Source: Pseudomonas sp. GM79
GTDB taxonomy: Bacteria; Pseudomonadota; Gammaproteobacteria; Pseudomonadales; Pseudomonadaceae
Assembly: GCF_000282495.1 (NCBI RefSeq)
Contig: NZ_AKJE01000035.1
Span: 62,001 to 126,000, forward strand
Direction of reading: 5' to 3'
DNA: 64,000 bases
Of this stretch, positions 1 through 8,178 are shown one piece after another (position 1 is the first letter of the stretch; every line of letters starts with the position of its first letter). The notes beneath the pieces were generated by a model. It ran no database searches. It was not told the DNA's origin and was given only the letters and a program-made list of their open reading frames with translations. The position numbers and the translations under genes are program-made.

Positions 1-424
1 GGCCGGTTTCGATGTGTACGCGACTTACGCCTATGTTGACGCGACCATCCGCGAGGACGGGCCGAACAAGGGCAATCGCGTGCCGTTCTCTTCGAAACAC
101 AAAGGCACGGTCGGCGTCGGTTATACCGAAGGCGCGTGGAAACTGAACCTGGACAGCAGCTACCAGAGTGACCAGTTCGCTGACAACGCCAACACCTCGG
201 CCGAAAGCGCCGATGGCAGCACCGGCAAGATTCCGGGATACATGTTATTCAGCAGCCGCGCCGCATATGACTTCGGGCCGAAACTGTCGGACCTGAATGT
301 GGCGGTGGGGGTGAAGAACATCTTCAACCACCAGTACTTCACCCGCTCGTTCGATGACAACAACAAGGGCAAGTACGTGGGAGAACCGCGGACGGTGTAT
401 GTGCAGACTTCAGTCGCGTTTTGA
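1..424 (+). CDS. TonB-dependent outer-membrane receptor, C-terminal fragment
   Basis: Only the last ~140 codons are in the window; the gene starts upstream, so the left edge is the window edge. The visible part is beta-barrel sequence: alternating aromatic and polar strands, then a late motif resembling 'VGVKNIFNHQYFTRS', the '(L/V)xNxF(D/N)xxY' signature of the last strands of TonB-dependent receptors. It ends in ...TSVAF, and a C-terminal Phe is the usual signal for outer-membrane assembly by the Bam complex. The plug domain, TonB box and signal peptide are outside the window, so the substrate (siderophore, haem or other) cannot be told. Confidence 0.85.
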   Translation, partial: AGFDVYATYAYVDATIREDGPNKGNRVPFSSKHKGTVGVGYTEGAWKLNLDSSYQSDQFADNANTSAESADGSTGKIPGYMLFSSRAAYDFGPKLSDLNVAVGVKNIFNHQYFTRSFDDNNKGKYVGEPRTVYVQTSVAF

Positions 425-455
425 TTACTGACCCCGGGGCAGAGGTCGGACACTT

Positions 456-589
456 TGTGGCGAGGGAGCTTGCTCCCGCTCGGCTGCGAAGCAGTCGTAA
501 AACCTGCTATCCAGATTTTGCCTGACACACTGCACTGGATGGTTTTGGGGCTGCTTCGCACCCCAGCGGGAGCAAGCTCCCTCGCCACA
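456..589. repeat. REP-like inverted repeat
   Basis: An imperfect palindrome whose outer arms are TGTGGCGAGGGAGCTTGCTC and its complement, with an inner pair around GGCTGCGAAGCAG / CTGCTTCGCACC. It is a variant of the Pseudomonas extragenic palindrome family found at several other places in this window, located between two genes as expected. Confidence 0.8.
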
Positions 590-620
590 GGTTTCCATGG
601 TGGCGAATACCATAAACAAG

Positions 621-649
621 AACGGGCCTGCATAAGCAGGCCCGTTTTT
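621..649 (+). terminator. Rho-independent terminator after the TonB receptor
   Basis: A perfect 11-bp stem (AACGGGCCTGC / GCAGGCCCGTT) with a 4-nt loop is followed by a run of T on the plus strand. It lies about 200 bp past the receptor stop codon, beyond the REP-like palindrome. Confidence 0.85.
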
Positions 650-690
650 CAGGTGGAGAGAAAGTGGGAAGGTAAAAAGTGAATCAGGCC

Positions 691-1098
691 TCAGCCGTTT
701 TGTGCAGCCTGTTCGTTCTCGAGAAACTCGTCTTCCAGCAGCGCATCGGCCGTAGGCCTTTCGAACGGCACCACAGCGGCACGTGGTTTGCCCCGCAGTT
801 TGCCGAACAGATGTTCAAGCGCATGTTCGAGTTTTTCAGCCGCACCGTCGATCGCCAGTTCCAGGTTAGCGGCTTTATGGGTAACAGAAATCGGTTGATG
901 GCCTTTTGGCCGCGCTTCCAGCTGACAGCGCATATCGTGGGGACCGGGCTTGTCGCCGTTCTCGTCCCGCAGGTGGACCTCGACGCGGGTCAGGTCCTCT
1001 TCATAACGTTCGAGCGTGCTCTCAATGGTAGTACGTACCCACTCCTCCAGTCGGATGCTGCTTTGAATATGGTTATCGCTATTGACTTGGATTTGCAT
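691..1098 (-). CDS. HPF/RaiA-family ribosome-associated protein
   Basis: A 135-residue protein with the fold of the hibernation factor / Y-family ribosome-binding proteins (PF02482). The N-terminal ~100 residues carry the alternating strand/helix pattern (MQIQVNSDNHI..., ...LTRVEVHLRDENG..., ...QCQLEARPKG-like segment, ...AANLELAIDGAAEKLEHAL). Family members bind the 30S decoding site and silence ribosomes under stress. The C-terminal tail is short and acidic, with no long dimerisation domain, so it is not a long-form HPF. The start ATG has an AAGGGATGAACT ribosome site. A 14-codon reading frame with its own ribosome site lies just upstream. Role is inferred from family membership. Confidence 0.75.
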   Translation of the reverse strand: MQIQVNSDNHIQSSIRLEEWVRTTIESTLERYEEDLTRVEVHLRDENGDKPGPHDMRCQLEARPKGHQPISVTHKAANLELAIDGAAEKLEHALEHLFGKLRGKPRAAVVPFERPTADALLEDEFLENEQAAQNG

Positions 1099-1113
1099 AG
1101 TTCATCCCTTATT

Positions 1114-1158
1114 TCAGCTAGCTCGCGAGAGGCCCTTCGGCTGGCCCTTGGGCTTCAT
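1114..1158 (-). other. Possible 14-codon leader ORF upstream of the HPF gene
   Basis: On the minus strand an ATG preceded by AAGAGGTCACGGTG (a credible Shine-Dalgarno) opens MKPKGQPKGLSRAS and stops 15 nt before the HPF start. The peptide is short and basic. It could be a regulatory leader peptide or chance; conservation in relatives is not known to me. Confidence 0.3.
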
Positions 1159-1314
1159 CACCGTGACCTCTTGGTTACACAATCGGTGTGTGCGCAGAAC
1201 ATTTCAACCCCTAAAAAAAGATAAATATTCATTCGCAAAAAAAGCCGGACAACGGGTAAAAGCGCTGTTAATGTCGGGAGTTGGGTCGCCCCTGGCTGAT
1301 GTCCCCAGCAGCTG

Positions 1315-2262
1315 TCACATCTGCCGCTCCGCCAGCGGGTGCAAGCTACGAAATATCCCCGCTTCTTCCACCAGCCAGTCATGCACCGCGCGCACGCCCG
1401 GATGGCTCAGCGCGCCCGGCGCATAAAGCAGTACGTAACGCTTGTGATTGGGCACCGCCAGGCCAAACGGCACGATCAACGTCCCGCGCTCCAGTTCATC
1501 GTTGAGCAGCGTTCGCCGCGCAATCGCCACGCCCATCCCGGCAATCGCCGCTTCAATAGTCAGGTGATTGCGATTGAAGGTATGCCCGCGCCGCACATCC
1601 GCGCCTTCGAAGCCGATGGCGTTGAGGTAGAACTCCCATTCCGCGTATTCGTAACTGCCGCGCCAGGCGGTGATGTCGTGCAGCAACGGAAAATGCACCA
1701 GATCCGCCGGGCCGTGCAGCGGCGGCCTTGCGCGCAACAGGCTCGGGGCGCACACCGGAAAGATCTGCTCATCCAACAAGGTTGTGGATAACAATCCCGG
1801 ATAACTGCCGTCATTGAGGTCGATGGCCAAATCGAAGTCGCCCTCATGCAATGGCACGCTGCTGTCTTCTGCCACCAGCCGCAGTTGAATGTCCGGAAAA
1901 CGCTGCTGCAAACGCGGCAATCTGGGGGTCAACCACTTGCTCAGGAACGATGGAATCGAGCGCAACCGCAAAATCCCGCTGATCATTCCCGCGTCCAGTC
2001 GTCGCAATTCCGCATCGATGCTGCCGTAGGCTTCGTTGACGGTGATAGCCAATCGCTGGCCTTCAGCGCTCAACTCCACGCCCCGGGCGCGACGATGAAA
2101 CAGGCGAAAACCCAGGCGCTCTTCCAGTTGGCGAATTTGCTGACTGACCGCCCCCGGCGTGATGTGCAGTTCTTCGGCGCAACGGGTGAAGGACAAGTGC
2201 CGCGCGGCACACGAAAACACGTGCAGCCAGACGTAGGTCTGGGCGTGCAATTGGCGACTCAT
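1315..2262 (-). CDS. LysR-type transcriptional regulator (GcvA-like)
   Basis: A 315-residue LysR-family regulator. A winged helix-turn-helix occupies roughly residues 10-70 ([20 protein letters not shown], then [11 protein letters not shown]), followed by the two-lobed periplasmic-binding-protein-like effector domain to about residue 300. The start is the ATG at 2262, matching the family N-terminus. It is divergent from the serine deaminase gene across a 135-bp spacer, the classic layout for a LysR protein controlling its neighbour. The sequence resembles GcvA/AmpR-type members. Control of the serine genes, and a serine- or glycine-related effector, are inferences from position only. Confidence 0.88.
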   Translation of the reverse strand: MSRQLHAQTYVWLHVFSCAARHLSFTRCAEELHITPGAVSQQIRQLEERLGFRLFHRRARGVELSAEGQRLAITVNEAYGSIDAELRRLDAGMISGILRLRSIPSFLSKWLTPRLPRLQQRFPDIQLRLVAEDSSVPLHEGDFDLAIDLNDGSYPGLLSTTLLDEQIFPVCAPSLLRARPPLHGPADLVHFPLLHDITAWRGSYEYAEWEFYLNAIGFEGADVRRGHTFNRNHLTIEAAIAGMGVAIARRTLLNDELERGTLIVPFGLAVPNHKRYVLLYAPGALSHPGVRAVHDWLVEEAGIFRSLHPLAERQM

Positions 2263-2397
2263 TGTTTAGTCCTGCTAAAGGCTGTCTTAGGAAGTTTCGT
2301 TGGTCACGTAGGACCGAGGTTGGCAGTATCGCCCACCTTGCGCTTGGCCTACAAAAATGGCGGCGATTTCTCTTCCATTGCTTGTATAGGCTTTAGC

Positions 2398-3774
2398 ATG
2401 GCTATCAGTGTTTTCGATCTCTTCAAAGTCGGCATCGGTCCGTCCAGTTCCCATACCGTCGGCCCCATGCGCGCCGCCGCAACCTTCGCCCAGGCACTGA
2501 TTGACCAACATTTACTGGCCGACGTACGGCGGGTAGAAATCCGTCTCTATGGCTCCCTTTCGGCCACTGGCGTCGGCCACGCGACCGACCGTGCCTGCGT
2601 CATGGGCCTGATGGGCGAATGGCCAGACAGCATTGATCCGAACTCAATCGACAGCCGAATCCAAACCTTGCGTGAAACCGGCGAACTGAGTCTGGCCGGC
2701 AAGTCGACTATTGCCTTCAACTGGCAGCGCGATCTCCTGCTGCTGGACGAGAGCTTGCCCTACCACCCCAACGCGATGTCTCTGACAGCCTTGAGCGAAA
2801 CCGGTGAGCTGTTCGAGCAGACGTACTACTCGGTGGGTGGTGGTTTCATCATCGAAGCAGCAGAAGCCGAGTCCGGCATTGCGCCGGCCAGCGATGTGGT
2901 CCTGCCCTACGATTTCTCCAGTGCCGCCGAGTTGCTCAAGCTCTGCAACCAGCACGGTCTGCGGGTTTCCGAGCTGATGATGGCCAACGAACGGGCCTGG
3001 CGCAGCGACGCCGAGATCCGTCAGGGCTTGCTGCATATCTGGTCGGTGATGCGCGAGTGCGTCGAGCAAGGTTTGCGTCACGAAGGCATCCTGCCCGGTG
3101 GTCTGAATGTTCCGCGCCGTGCCGCGAAATTGCACCGCAGCCTGCTGGAAATCGGCAAACCGAATGTCATCAGCTCCACCCTGTCAGCCATGGAGTGGGT
3201 CAACCTGTTCGCCCTCGCCGTGAACGAAGAAAACGCGGCTGGCGGACGCATGGTCACCGCGCCTACAAACGGGGCGGCGGGGATCATTCCCGCCGTGCTG
3301 CACTACTACATGAAATTCAACCCGGACGCGTCGGACGATGACGTCGTGGCGTTCTTTTTGGGTGCTGCCGCTGTAGGCATTCTCTGCAAGAAAAACGCCT
3401 CGATCTCCGGCGCCGAAGTCGGCTGCCAAGGTGAAGTCGGCTCCGCCTGCGCCATGGCTGCCGCCGGCCTGGCCGACATACTCGGAGCGACTCCCGAGCA
3501 ACTGGAAAACGCCGCCGAAATCGGCCTGGAACATAACCTCGGCCTGACCTGCGATCCGGTCGGCGGACTGGTGCAGGTGCCGTGCATCGAGCGCAACGCA
3601 ATCGCTGCCGTGAAGGCGATCAACGCCACGCAAATGGCCCTGCGCGGCGACGGCAAACACTTCATTTCCCTGGACCGGGTGATCCGCACCATGCGCGATA
3701 CCGGCGCCGACATGCACGACAAATACAAAGAAACTTCACGGGGCGGCCTGGCGGTGAGCTGGGTGGAGTGCTGA
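2398..3774 (+). CDS. sdaA: L-serine ammonia-lyase (serine dehydratase), iron-sulfur type
   Basis: A 458-residue single-chain L-serine deaminase converting serine to pyruvate and ammonia in the cytoplasm. It carries the N-terminal beta domain ([20 protein letters not shown]) and the C-terminal catalytic alpha domain. The three cysteines expected to hold the [4Fe-4S] cluster are visible in [18 protein letters not shown] and VPCIERN. Length is normal for the family. The frame is open far upstream to 1846, but family comparison puts the start at MAISVFDLF (2398). The gene is followed 63 bp later by a serine/threonine-type permease, suggesting a serine-use operon. Confidence 0.95.
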   Translation: MAISVFDLFKVGIGPSSSHTVGPMRAAATFAQALIDQHLLADVRRVEIRLYGSLSATGVGHATDRACVMGLMGEWPDSIDPNSIDSRIQTLRETGELSLAGKSTIAFNWQRDLLLLDESLPYHPNAMSLTALSETGELFEQTYYSVGGGFIIEAAEAESGIAPASDVVLPYDFSSAAELLKLCNQHGLRVSELMMANERAWRSDAEIRQGLLHIWSVMRECVEQGLRHEGILPGGLNVPRRAAKLHRSLLEIGKPNVISSTLSAMEWVNLFALAVNEENAAGGRMVTAPTNGAAGIIPAVLHYYMKFNPDASDDDVVAFFLGAAAVGILCKKNASISGAEVGCQGEVGSACAMAAAGLADILGATPEQLENAAEIGLEHNLGLTCDPVGGLVQVPCIERNAIAAVKAINATQMALRGDGKHFISLDRVIRTMRDTGADMHDKYKETSRGGLAVSWVEC

Positions 3775-3837
3775 GGAGCACTCCCTGACCGTCTGCAACA
3801 CGTGAGCCCGAGCAAGAATAATAACGAGGCAAAAACG

Positions 3838-5139
3838 ATGACCGATGTACGTACACCTGCTGCCGATAATCCTGCTGTAGATCTGACACGCAATAGAGAA
3901 ACAACCCACAAAGGCTGGAGCAAACACGACACCACCTGGATGCTTGGCCTCTATGGCACGGCGATTGGCGCCGGCACATTGTTCCTGCCGATCAACGCCG
4001 GCGTCGGTGGTTTCTGGCCGCTGTTGCTCCTGGCGGTACTGGCCTTTCCGATGACCTTCTTCGCCCACCGTGGCCTGACGCGTTTTGTTTTGTCCGGGCG
4101 TTCCGGGGACATTACCGAAGTGGTGGAAGAACACTTCGGCATCGGCGCCGGCAAGCTGATCACGCTGCTGTATTTCTTTGCGATCTTCCCGATTCTGCTG
4201 GTGTACAGCGTGGCGCTGACCAACACCCTGAGCAGCCTCATGGAGCACCAGTTGCACATGACGCCGCCGCCTCGGGCGATTCTGTCGCTGGGGCTGATTC
4301 TCGGCCTGATGGCGATCGTGCGTTGTGGTCAGGGCGTCATCGTCAAATGCATGAGCGTGCTGGTTTATCCGTTCGTCGCGGCGTTGCTGCTGCTCGGCGT
4401 CAGCCTGATCCCGAACTGGAACGGCGCGTTCTTTGCCACCGCCAGTGAAGGCATGCCGCTGCCATTGTTCTTCAAGACCTTATGGCTGGCGATTCCGGTG
4501 ATGGTGTTCTCGTTCAACCATTCGCCGATCATCTCGGCCTTCGCCGTCGATCAGAAACAGCGTTACGGCGAACAAGCCGAACGCAAAAGCAGCGGCATTC
4601 TCGCGATCGCTCACCTCATGATGGTCGTCACCGTGATGTTCTTTTGCTTCAGCTGCGTGCTGGCGCTGTCCCCGGCTGATTTGGCCGCTGCGAAGGCGCA
4701 GAACATTTCGATCCTGTCGTACCTGGCCAACCACTTCCAGACACCGGTCATCGCTTATGCCGCACCGTTGATTGCGTTGGTGGCGATCACCAAATCCTTC
4801 CTCGGCCATTACATCGGCGCCAGCGAAGGCTTTCAGGGCCTGATCGTGAAAAGCCTGCGTGGCCGTGGTCGCGTCATGTCCGCCAGTTGGCTGAACCGCA
4901 TCACTGCGCTGTTCATGATCCTCAGCTGCTGGGCCGTGGCGACCTTCAACCCGAGCATCCTGGGCATGATCGAAACCCTTGGCGGGCCGATCATCGCGTG
5001 CCTGTTGTTCCTGATGCCGATGTACGCCATCCGCCGCGTGCCGGCCTTGCGCCAGTACTCGAATCAGGCCTCGAACGTGTTTGTGGTGTTGATCGGTTTG
5101 ATTGCACTGTCTGCGATCATCTACTCGTTCATGCCCTGA
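3838..5139 (+). CDS. HAAAP-family serine/threonine transporter (SdaC-like)
   Basis: A 433-residue membrane protein with about eleven hydrophobic segments, beginning with WMLGLYGTAIGAGTLFLPIN, the first-helix signature of the hydroxy/aromatic amino acid permease family (SdaC, TdcC, YhaO). These are inner-membrane proton or sodium symporters for serine/threonine. The start at 3838 is chosen because GAGG sits just upstream and the earlier in-frame GTG at 3802 is unsupported. Placement behind sdaA supports serine import for deamination. A terminator follows, so the pair probably forms one transcript. The exact substrate is inferred. Confidence 0.88.
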   Translation: MTDVRTPAADNPAVDLTRNRETTHKGWSKHDTTWMLGLYGTAIGAGTLFLPINAGVGGFWPLLLLAVLAFPMTFFAHRGLTRFVLSGRSGDITEVVEEHFGIGAGKLITLLYFFAIFPILLVYSVALTNTLSSLMEHQLHMTPPPRAILSLGLILGLMAIVRCGQGVIVKCMSVLVYPFVAALLLLGVSLIPNWNGAFFATASEGMPLPLFFKTLWLAIPVMVFSFNHSPIISAFAVDQKQRYGEQAERKSSGILAIAHLMMVVTVMFFCFSCVLALSPADLAAAKAQNISILSYLANHFQTPVIAYAAPLIALVAITKSFLGHYIGASEGFQGLIVKSLRGRGRVMSASWLNRITALFMILSCWAVATFNPSILGMIETLGGPIIACLLFLMPMYAIRRVPALRQYSNQASNVFVVLIGLIALSAIIYSFMP

Positions 5140-5158
5140 AACGGGCAGGCAAAAAGAA

Positions 5159-5186
5159 GGCGGGCCAGAGTGCCCGCCACTTTTTT
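5159..5186 (+). terminator. Rho-independent terminator after sdaA-permease
   Basis: Stem GGCGGGC / GCCCGCC with a 6-nt loop, then ACTTTTTT. It lies 20 bp past the permease stop codon and closes the serine operon. Confidence 0.88.
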
Positions 5187-5237
5187 GCCGTGTTCATTGT
5201 TCGACAATTTTTCCGGCATGCCCCTTGCTTTGCCCCT

Positions 5238-5327
5238 GTAGGAGCTGCCGAAGGCTGCGATCTTTTGATCTTCAGCGCCTTCACCGAACATCAAGATCAA
5301 AAGATCGCAGCCTTCGGCAGCTCCTAC
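5238..5327. repeat. Extragenic palindrome, 'GTAGGAGCTGCCGAAGG' family
   Basis: A near-perfect 35-bp inverted repeat: GTAGGAGCTGCCGAAGGCTG continues into CGATCTTTTGATCTT, and the exact complement returns after a 20-bp loop. Two further copies are at 36638-36760 and (partial) 53205-53252. Confidence 0.9.
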
Positions 5328-5437
5328 GTTACACGGATGAAAGTACATGAACATGGAAGGCCGATGGTCTGGTGTAGCGAACTAATCCCGATCATGGCCG
5401 GTCAACAACTGCACGTTCAATCAGGCGGTGACGCATC

Positions 5438-5752
5438 ATGGACAACCCCTTTCAACTCATTACCGATGCCTTTGCACCGGATTATCAAGTCAACCTGAGC
5501 ATTCAGGGGCTGGACGGCAGCATCATGCTGACCCTCTCCAAAAGTGGTCGCGTGGTGGCCAAACGGATGATCAGCACCGAACAGCGCAATGACCCCAAGC
5601 GCCTCAAACGCCTGGTGCAAAGCATTCAATTCGGCATCGCCATCGAACAAGGCCACAGCGCCGTGGCCATCCTCGAAGCCATGACCGACGGCGACAATCG
5701 CAACCCGCCGCCACAGGTCAAATCCCGGCCCCGACCTTCAATGGGGCTTTAA
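5438..5752 (+). CDS. DUF3509-type small protein
   Basis: A 104-residue protein (MDNPFQLITDAFAPDYQVNL...) that I recognise as the Pseudomonas DUF3509 family; its function is unknown. It contains a compact N-terminal beta-rich part (VNLSIQGLDGSIMLTLSKSG) and a central basic helix (RNDPKRLKRLVQSIQFGIAIEQG), ending in a proline-rich tail. No signal peptide or membrane segment, so probably cytoplasmic. It converges on psiE with stop codons overlapping by 4 nt. The family name is from memory and should be checked by a domain search. Confidence 0.75.
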   Translation: MDNPFQLITDAFAPDYQVNLSIQGLDGSIMLTLSKSGRVVAKRMISTEQRNDPKRLKRLVQSIQFGIAIEQGHSAVAILEAMTDGDNRNPPPQVKSRPRPSMGL

Positions 5753-6249
5753 ATCTCGCCCTTCTCCACTTCGGGATGCTCACCGGAACCCGCACCGATC
5801 TTGCGTTGCGGGTGTTCGATCTTCACCGAAGGGAACTGCGACGAGGCGTAACGCACCACCAGAATCGCAAACGCCAGCAGCAGAATACCGCCGCACAGAT
5901 AGATGATCCCCAGGTCCGGCGGATTGTGGTGCGAGACGTTGGAGATCAGCAGCCGCGTCAGAGCGGTGATCGCCACATAGATCAGGAAACGCACCGGCAT
6001 GTGGTTGGTCTTGAAATAAATCCCGACCATCGCCCCTAGTTCCAGGTAGATGAACAGCAGCAAGATGTCATCGATCTTGATGTGCCCCTGTTCGAGCATT
6101 CCGAGGAATTCCATCACCGCCGCCCACGCGGTCACCGCACCGATGGCGAACAGCGCCAGGTAGTGGAAGGTCTCGACGAACAGGTTGCCCAGGGACTCGG
6201 CCAGTTGGTGCACGTTCTGCCGCAGGTTCTCGGCCCAGTTGATTTTCAC
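5749..6249 (-). CDS. psiE: PsiE-family phosphate-starvation-inducible membrane protein
   Basis: A 166-residue inner-membrane protein with four hydrophobic segments: FHYLALFAIGAVTAWAAVME, ILLLFIYLELGAMVGIYF, RFLIYVAITALTRLLIS and LGIIYLCGGILLLAFAILVV. The ELGAMVGIYFKTNHMPVRF stretch is characteristic of PsiE (PF06146). E. coli psiE responds to phosphate starvation through PhoB and to cAMP-CRP; its biochemical role is unknown. No Pho box was identified here. The last ~35 residues form a charged cytoplasmic tail. It converges on the DUF3509 gene. Confidence 0.88.
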   Translation of the reverse strand: MKINWAENLRQNVHQLAESLGNLFVETFHYLALFAIGAVTAWAAVMEFLGMLEQGHIKIDDILLLFIYLELGAMVGIYFKTNHMPVRFLIYVAITALTRLLISNVSHHNPPDLGIIYLCGGILLLAFAILVVRYASSQFPSVKIEHPQRKIGAGSGEHPEVEKGEI

Positions 6250-6389
6250 TTTGATTGTTCCTTAGCTCGGTTCGAGCGGATGATGCGGGTTGGACGTGAC
6301 GGTTGTTCTGCATGCAGAAAAAAGGCCAGAGGCTGTTGGGTGAGATGGCGATGGGCTGCTACTGGACACTTTTGTGGTGTTTTTGCCGG

Positions 6390-6462
6390 CCTATTCGCGA
6401 GCAAGCCCGCTCCCACAAGGGACAGCACATATCCTGTGGGAGCGGGCTTGCTCGCGAATAGG
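6390..6462. repeat. REP inverted pair, 'GTGGGAGCGGGCTTGCTCGCGAA' family
   Basis: Two inverted 28-bp arms (CCTATTCGCGAGCAAGCCCG... and its complement) with a ~17-bp spacer. The copy lies in the 358-bp space between psiE and yebG, which otherwise holds only the yebG promoter and LexA box. Confidence 0.92.
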
Positions 6463-6549
6463 GACAACACGGTTCACCTGACAAACCCTGAATTCGGTCT
6501 ACATTAAAAAGCCACTACCCAAAGCGCAGGGATTCGCTTATCCTTTTCG

Positions 6550-6565
6550 CTGTATATAGATACAG
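6550..6565 (+). promoter_or_regulatory. LexA (SOS) box upstream of yebG
   Basis: CTGTATATAGATACAG matches the LexA consensus CTGT-N8-ACAG with a near-palindromic AT centre (consensus CTGTATATATATACAG; one mismatch). It sits 43 bp before the yebG start codon, overlapping where the promoter should be. Confidence 0.92.
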
Positions 6566-6608
6566 TAGTCGAAACAGACAACTAATGTGAAGGCATGTGA
6601 GGTGGTGA

Positions 6609-6974
6609 ATGGCCGTCGAAGTGGTATACCGCAGCAGCCGAGATCTGGAGCGCTTGTTCATGGATAAAGCCGAAGCTGACCGTCATGACAAAATGCTCGA
6701 ACTGGCCGAATTGCTGGCCGAAGTGTTGCAAAAAGCCGTTCCGTCCCTGACTGAACAGCAAGTGGAAGAAGCCGGGATCTACATGGCGAAGAACCGCGAT
6801 GTATTCGCCAAGGCATTCAAGAGCCAGCCGGACGCACTGTCCGAACTGCTGAATGCACCCGCCGAAGCCATTGAACCTGTTAAAGCCACTGAACCTGTTG
6901 AAGTAGCTGCACCAGTTGAAGTAGCGAGCGCTGAGCCGACCAAGCCAGCCAAGGCCGCCAAGACGCCAAAGTAA
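6609..6974 (+). CDS. yebG: YebG-family SOS-induced protein
   Basis: A 121-residue protein whose first ~75 residues (MAVEVVYRSSRDLERLFMDK... and ...AGIYMAKNRDVFAKAF) match YebG, a small DNA-damage-inducible protein of uncertain biochemical role. From about residue 80 the protein becomes an Ala/Pro/Glu/Val-rich low-complexity tail ending in lysines (KPAKAAKTPK), possibly nucleic-acid binding. The strong LexA box upstream supports SOS control. A hairpin terminator follows 18 bp after the stop. Confidence 0.92.
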   Translation: MAVEVVYRSSRDLERLFMDKAEADRHDKMLELAELLAEVLQKAVPSLTEQQVEEAGIYMAKNRDVFAKAFKSQPDALSELLNAPAEAIEPVKATEPVEVAAPVEVASAEPTKPAKAAKTPK

Positions 6975-6992
6975 GCAATGCCCGAATTGAAT

Positions 6993-7024
6993 AGGCCCTG
7001 AGTCAAATGACTCAGGGCCTTTTT
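6993..7024 (+). terminator. Rho-independent terminator after yebG
   Basis: Perfect 13-bp stem AGGCCCTGAGTCA / TGACTCAGGGCCT around a 2-nt centre, then TTTT. It separates yebG from the convergent 2-oxoacid dehydrogenase operon, and may also act on that operon although the minus-strand U-run is poor. Confidence 0.88.
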
Positions 7025-7040
7025 CATGCCTGCGGGAAAC

Positions 7041-8150
7041 CTAGACCTCGGGTTGTTCCAGCGCCTCGACCAACGCTTTGAAGAACCGCGCCGCCTCGCC
7101 GCCGGTGACCACCCGATGATCAAAGGTCAGGGACAGCGGCAGAATCGCATGCACCACCACCACGCCCTCGACCGCCACCGGTTCTTCGCGGATCGCCCCG
7201 GCGGCGAGGATCGCCACTTGCGGCGGCACCACCACCGGGTTGGCGTAGCGGCCGAACAAGGTGCCGAAGTTCGACAGGGTCAGGGTCGCGCCCATCATTT
7301 CCTTAGGTGGGATCGAGCGCGCCTGCACATCGGCCCGCAGACGCATCACACCTTCTTTCAAATCCGCCGCCGTGCGCTGACCGACATCGCGCAGCACCGG
7401 CACGAACAAGCCGTCCGGCGTGTCCACGGCAATGCCCAGATCGAGTTGTTCATGTTGCTTGAGCGCCAGGGTTTTGCCATCGAAGGCGCTGTTGAGCACC
7501 GGTTCTACCGCGCAGGCCGCCGCCATCGCCTTGGCCAGGCGAATCAACGGTTCTCGCGCCTGCCCCCAGCGATGCAGATCGGCATCACCGAAAATCGTCA
7601 CCGGCACCACTTCGGCATGGGACCTGGCCATGTTCAGCGCCATGCTGCGTCGCACGCCACGCAGCTTCTCGCCGCCGAAGCGTTCGCGTGCCGTCTGGGC
7701 CGAGTTTTCCACGTCGCTGCGGGTGATCTGGCCGTCCTGGCCGGAGCCGGCCAAGGCGCTCAGTTCAACACCGAGTTGCCGAGCCAGTTGACGCACCGCC
7801 GGCGTGGCACGGTTCGCCAGATGCTCACGAGTCGAAGGTGCTGCGCCGATAAAAAATGCATCTTCCTGATTCGTGCCGCCGCCCTCAAGCCGCCCGACCA
7901 CAGTGCCCGCATCCGCTTCGCCTTCGTAACCGAGCAGAGGTTCGCCAACGTGAAGGATGTCGCCCTCGCCACCAAAGGTTTTTGCCACCACACCGTCGTA
8001 GGGCGCAGGAATGTCCACCAGCGCCTTGGCGGTTTCCACCGACACCAGCAGTTGGTCGGCTGTGACGGTATCGCCGACCTTGACGTGCCAACGGACGATT
8101 TCCGCTTCCTGCAAGCCTTCGCCCAGATCCGGCAGTTTGAAATATTTCAT
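7041..8150 (-). CDS. 2-oxoacid dehydrogenase E2 (dihydrolipoamide acyltransferase)
   Basis: A 369-residue E2 core of a pyruvate/branched-chain 2-oxoacid dehydrogenase complex. One lipoyl domain at the N-terminus carries the lipoyl lysine K42 in ETAKALVDIP. A peripheral-subunit-binding domain follows near 118-150 (ATPAVRQLARQLGV). The C-terminal acyltransferase domain has the catalytic DHR at about residues 344-346 (TFDHRVVTGGEAARF). The start is the ATG at 8150 behind GGAGG; the frame is open to 8381. It is the last gene of the ldh-E1alpha-E1beta-E2 set. No E3 gene is present, so the complex must borrow a lipoamide dehydrogenase encoded elsewhere. P. aeruginosa has the same arrangement (PA3415-PA3418, from memory). 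Substrate uncertain. Confidence 0.9.
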   Translation of the reverse strand: MKYFKLPDLGEGLQEAEIVRWHVKVGDTVTADQLLVSVETAKALVDIPAPYDGVVAKTFGGEGDILHVGEPLLGYEGEADAGTVVGRLEGGGTNQEDAFFIGAAPSTREHLANRATPAVRQLARQLGVELSALAGSGQDGQITRSDVENSAQTARERFGGEKLRGVRRSMALNMARSHAEVVPVTIFGDADLHRWGQAREPLIRLAKAMAAACAVEPVLNSAFDGKTLALKQHEQLDLGIAVDTPDGLFVPVLRDVGQRTAADLKEGVMRLRADVQARSIPPKEMMGATLTLSNFGTLFGRYANPVVVPPQVAILAAGAIREEPVAVEGVVVVHAILPLSLTFDHRVVTGGEAARFFKALVEALEQPEV

Positions 8151-8178
8151 CGCAACCTCCTCGGCCTCTGGCGTCTGT

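Noticed and set aside
1846..2397. 552-nt upstream extension of sdaA
   Set aside because: It runs antisense to the LysR gene and does not resemble serine dehydratase; MAISVFDLF at 2398 is the family start.
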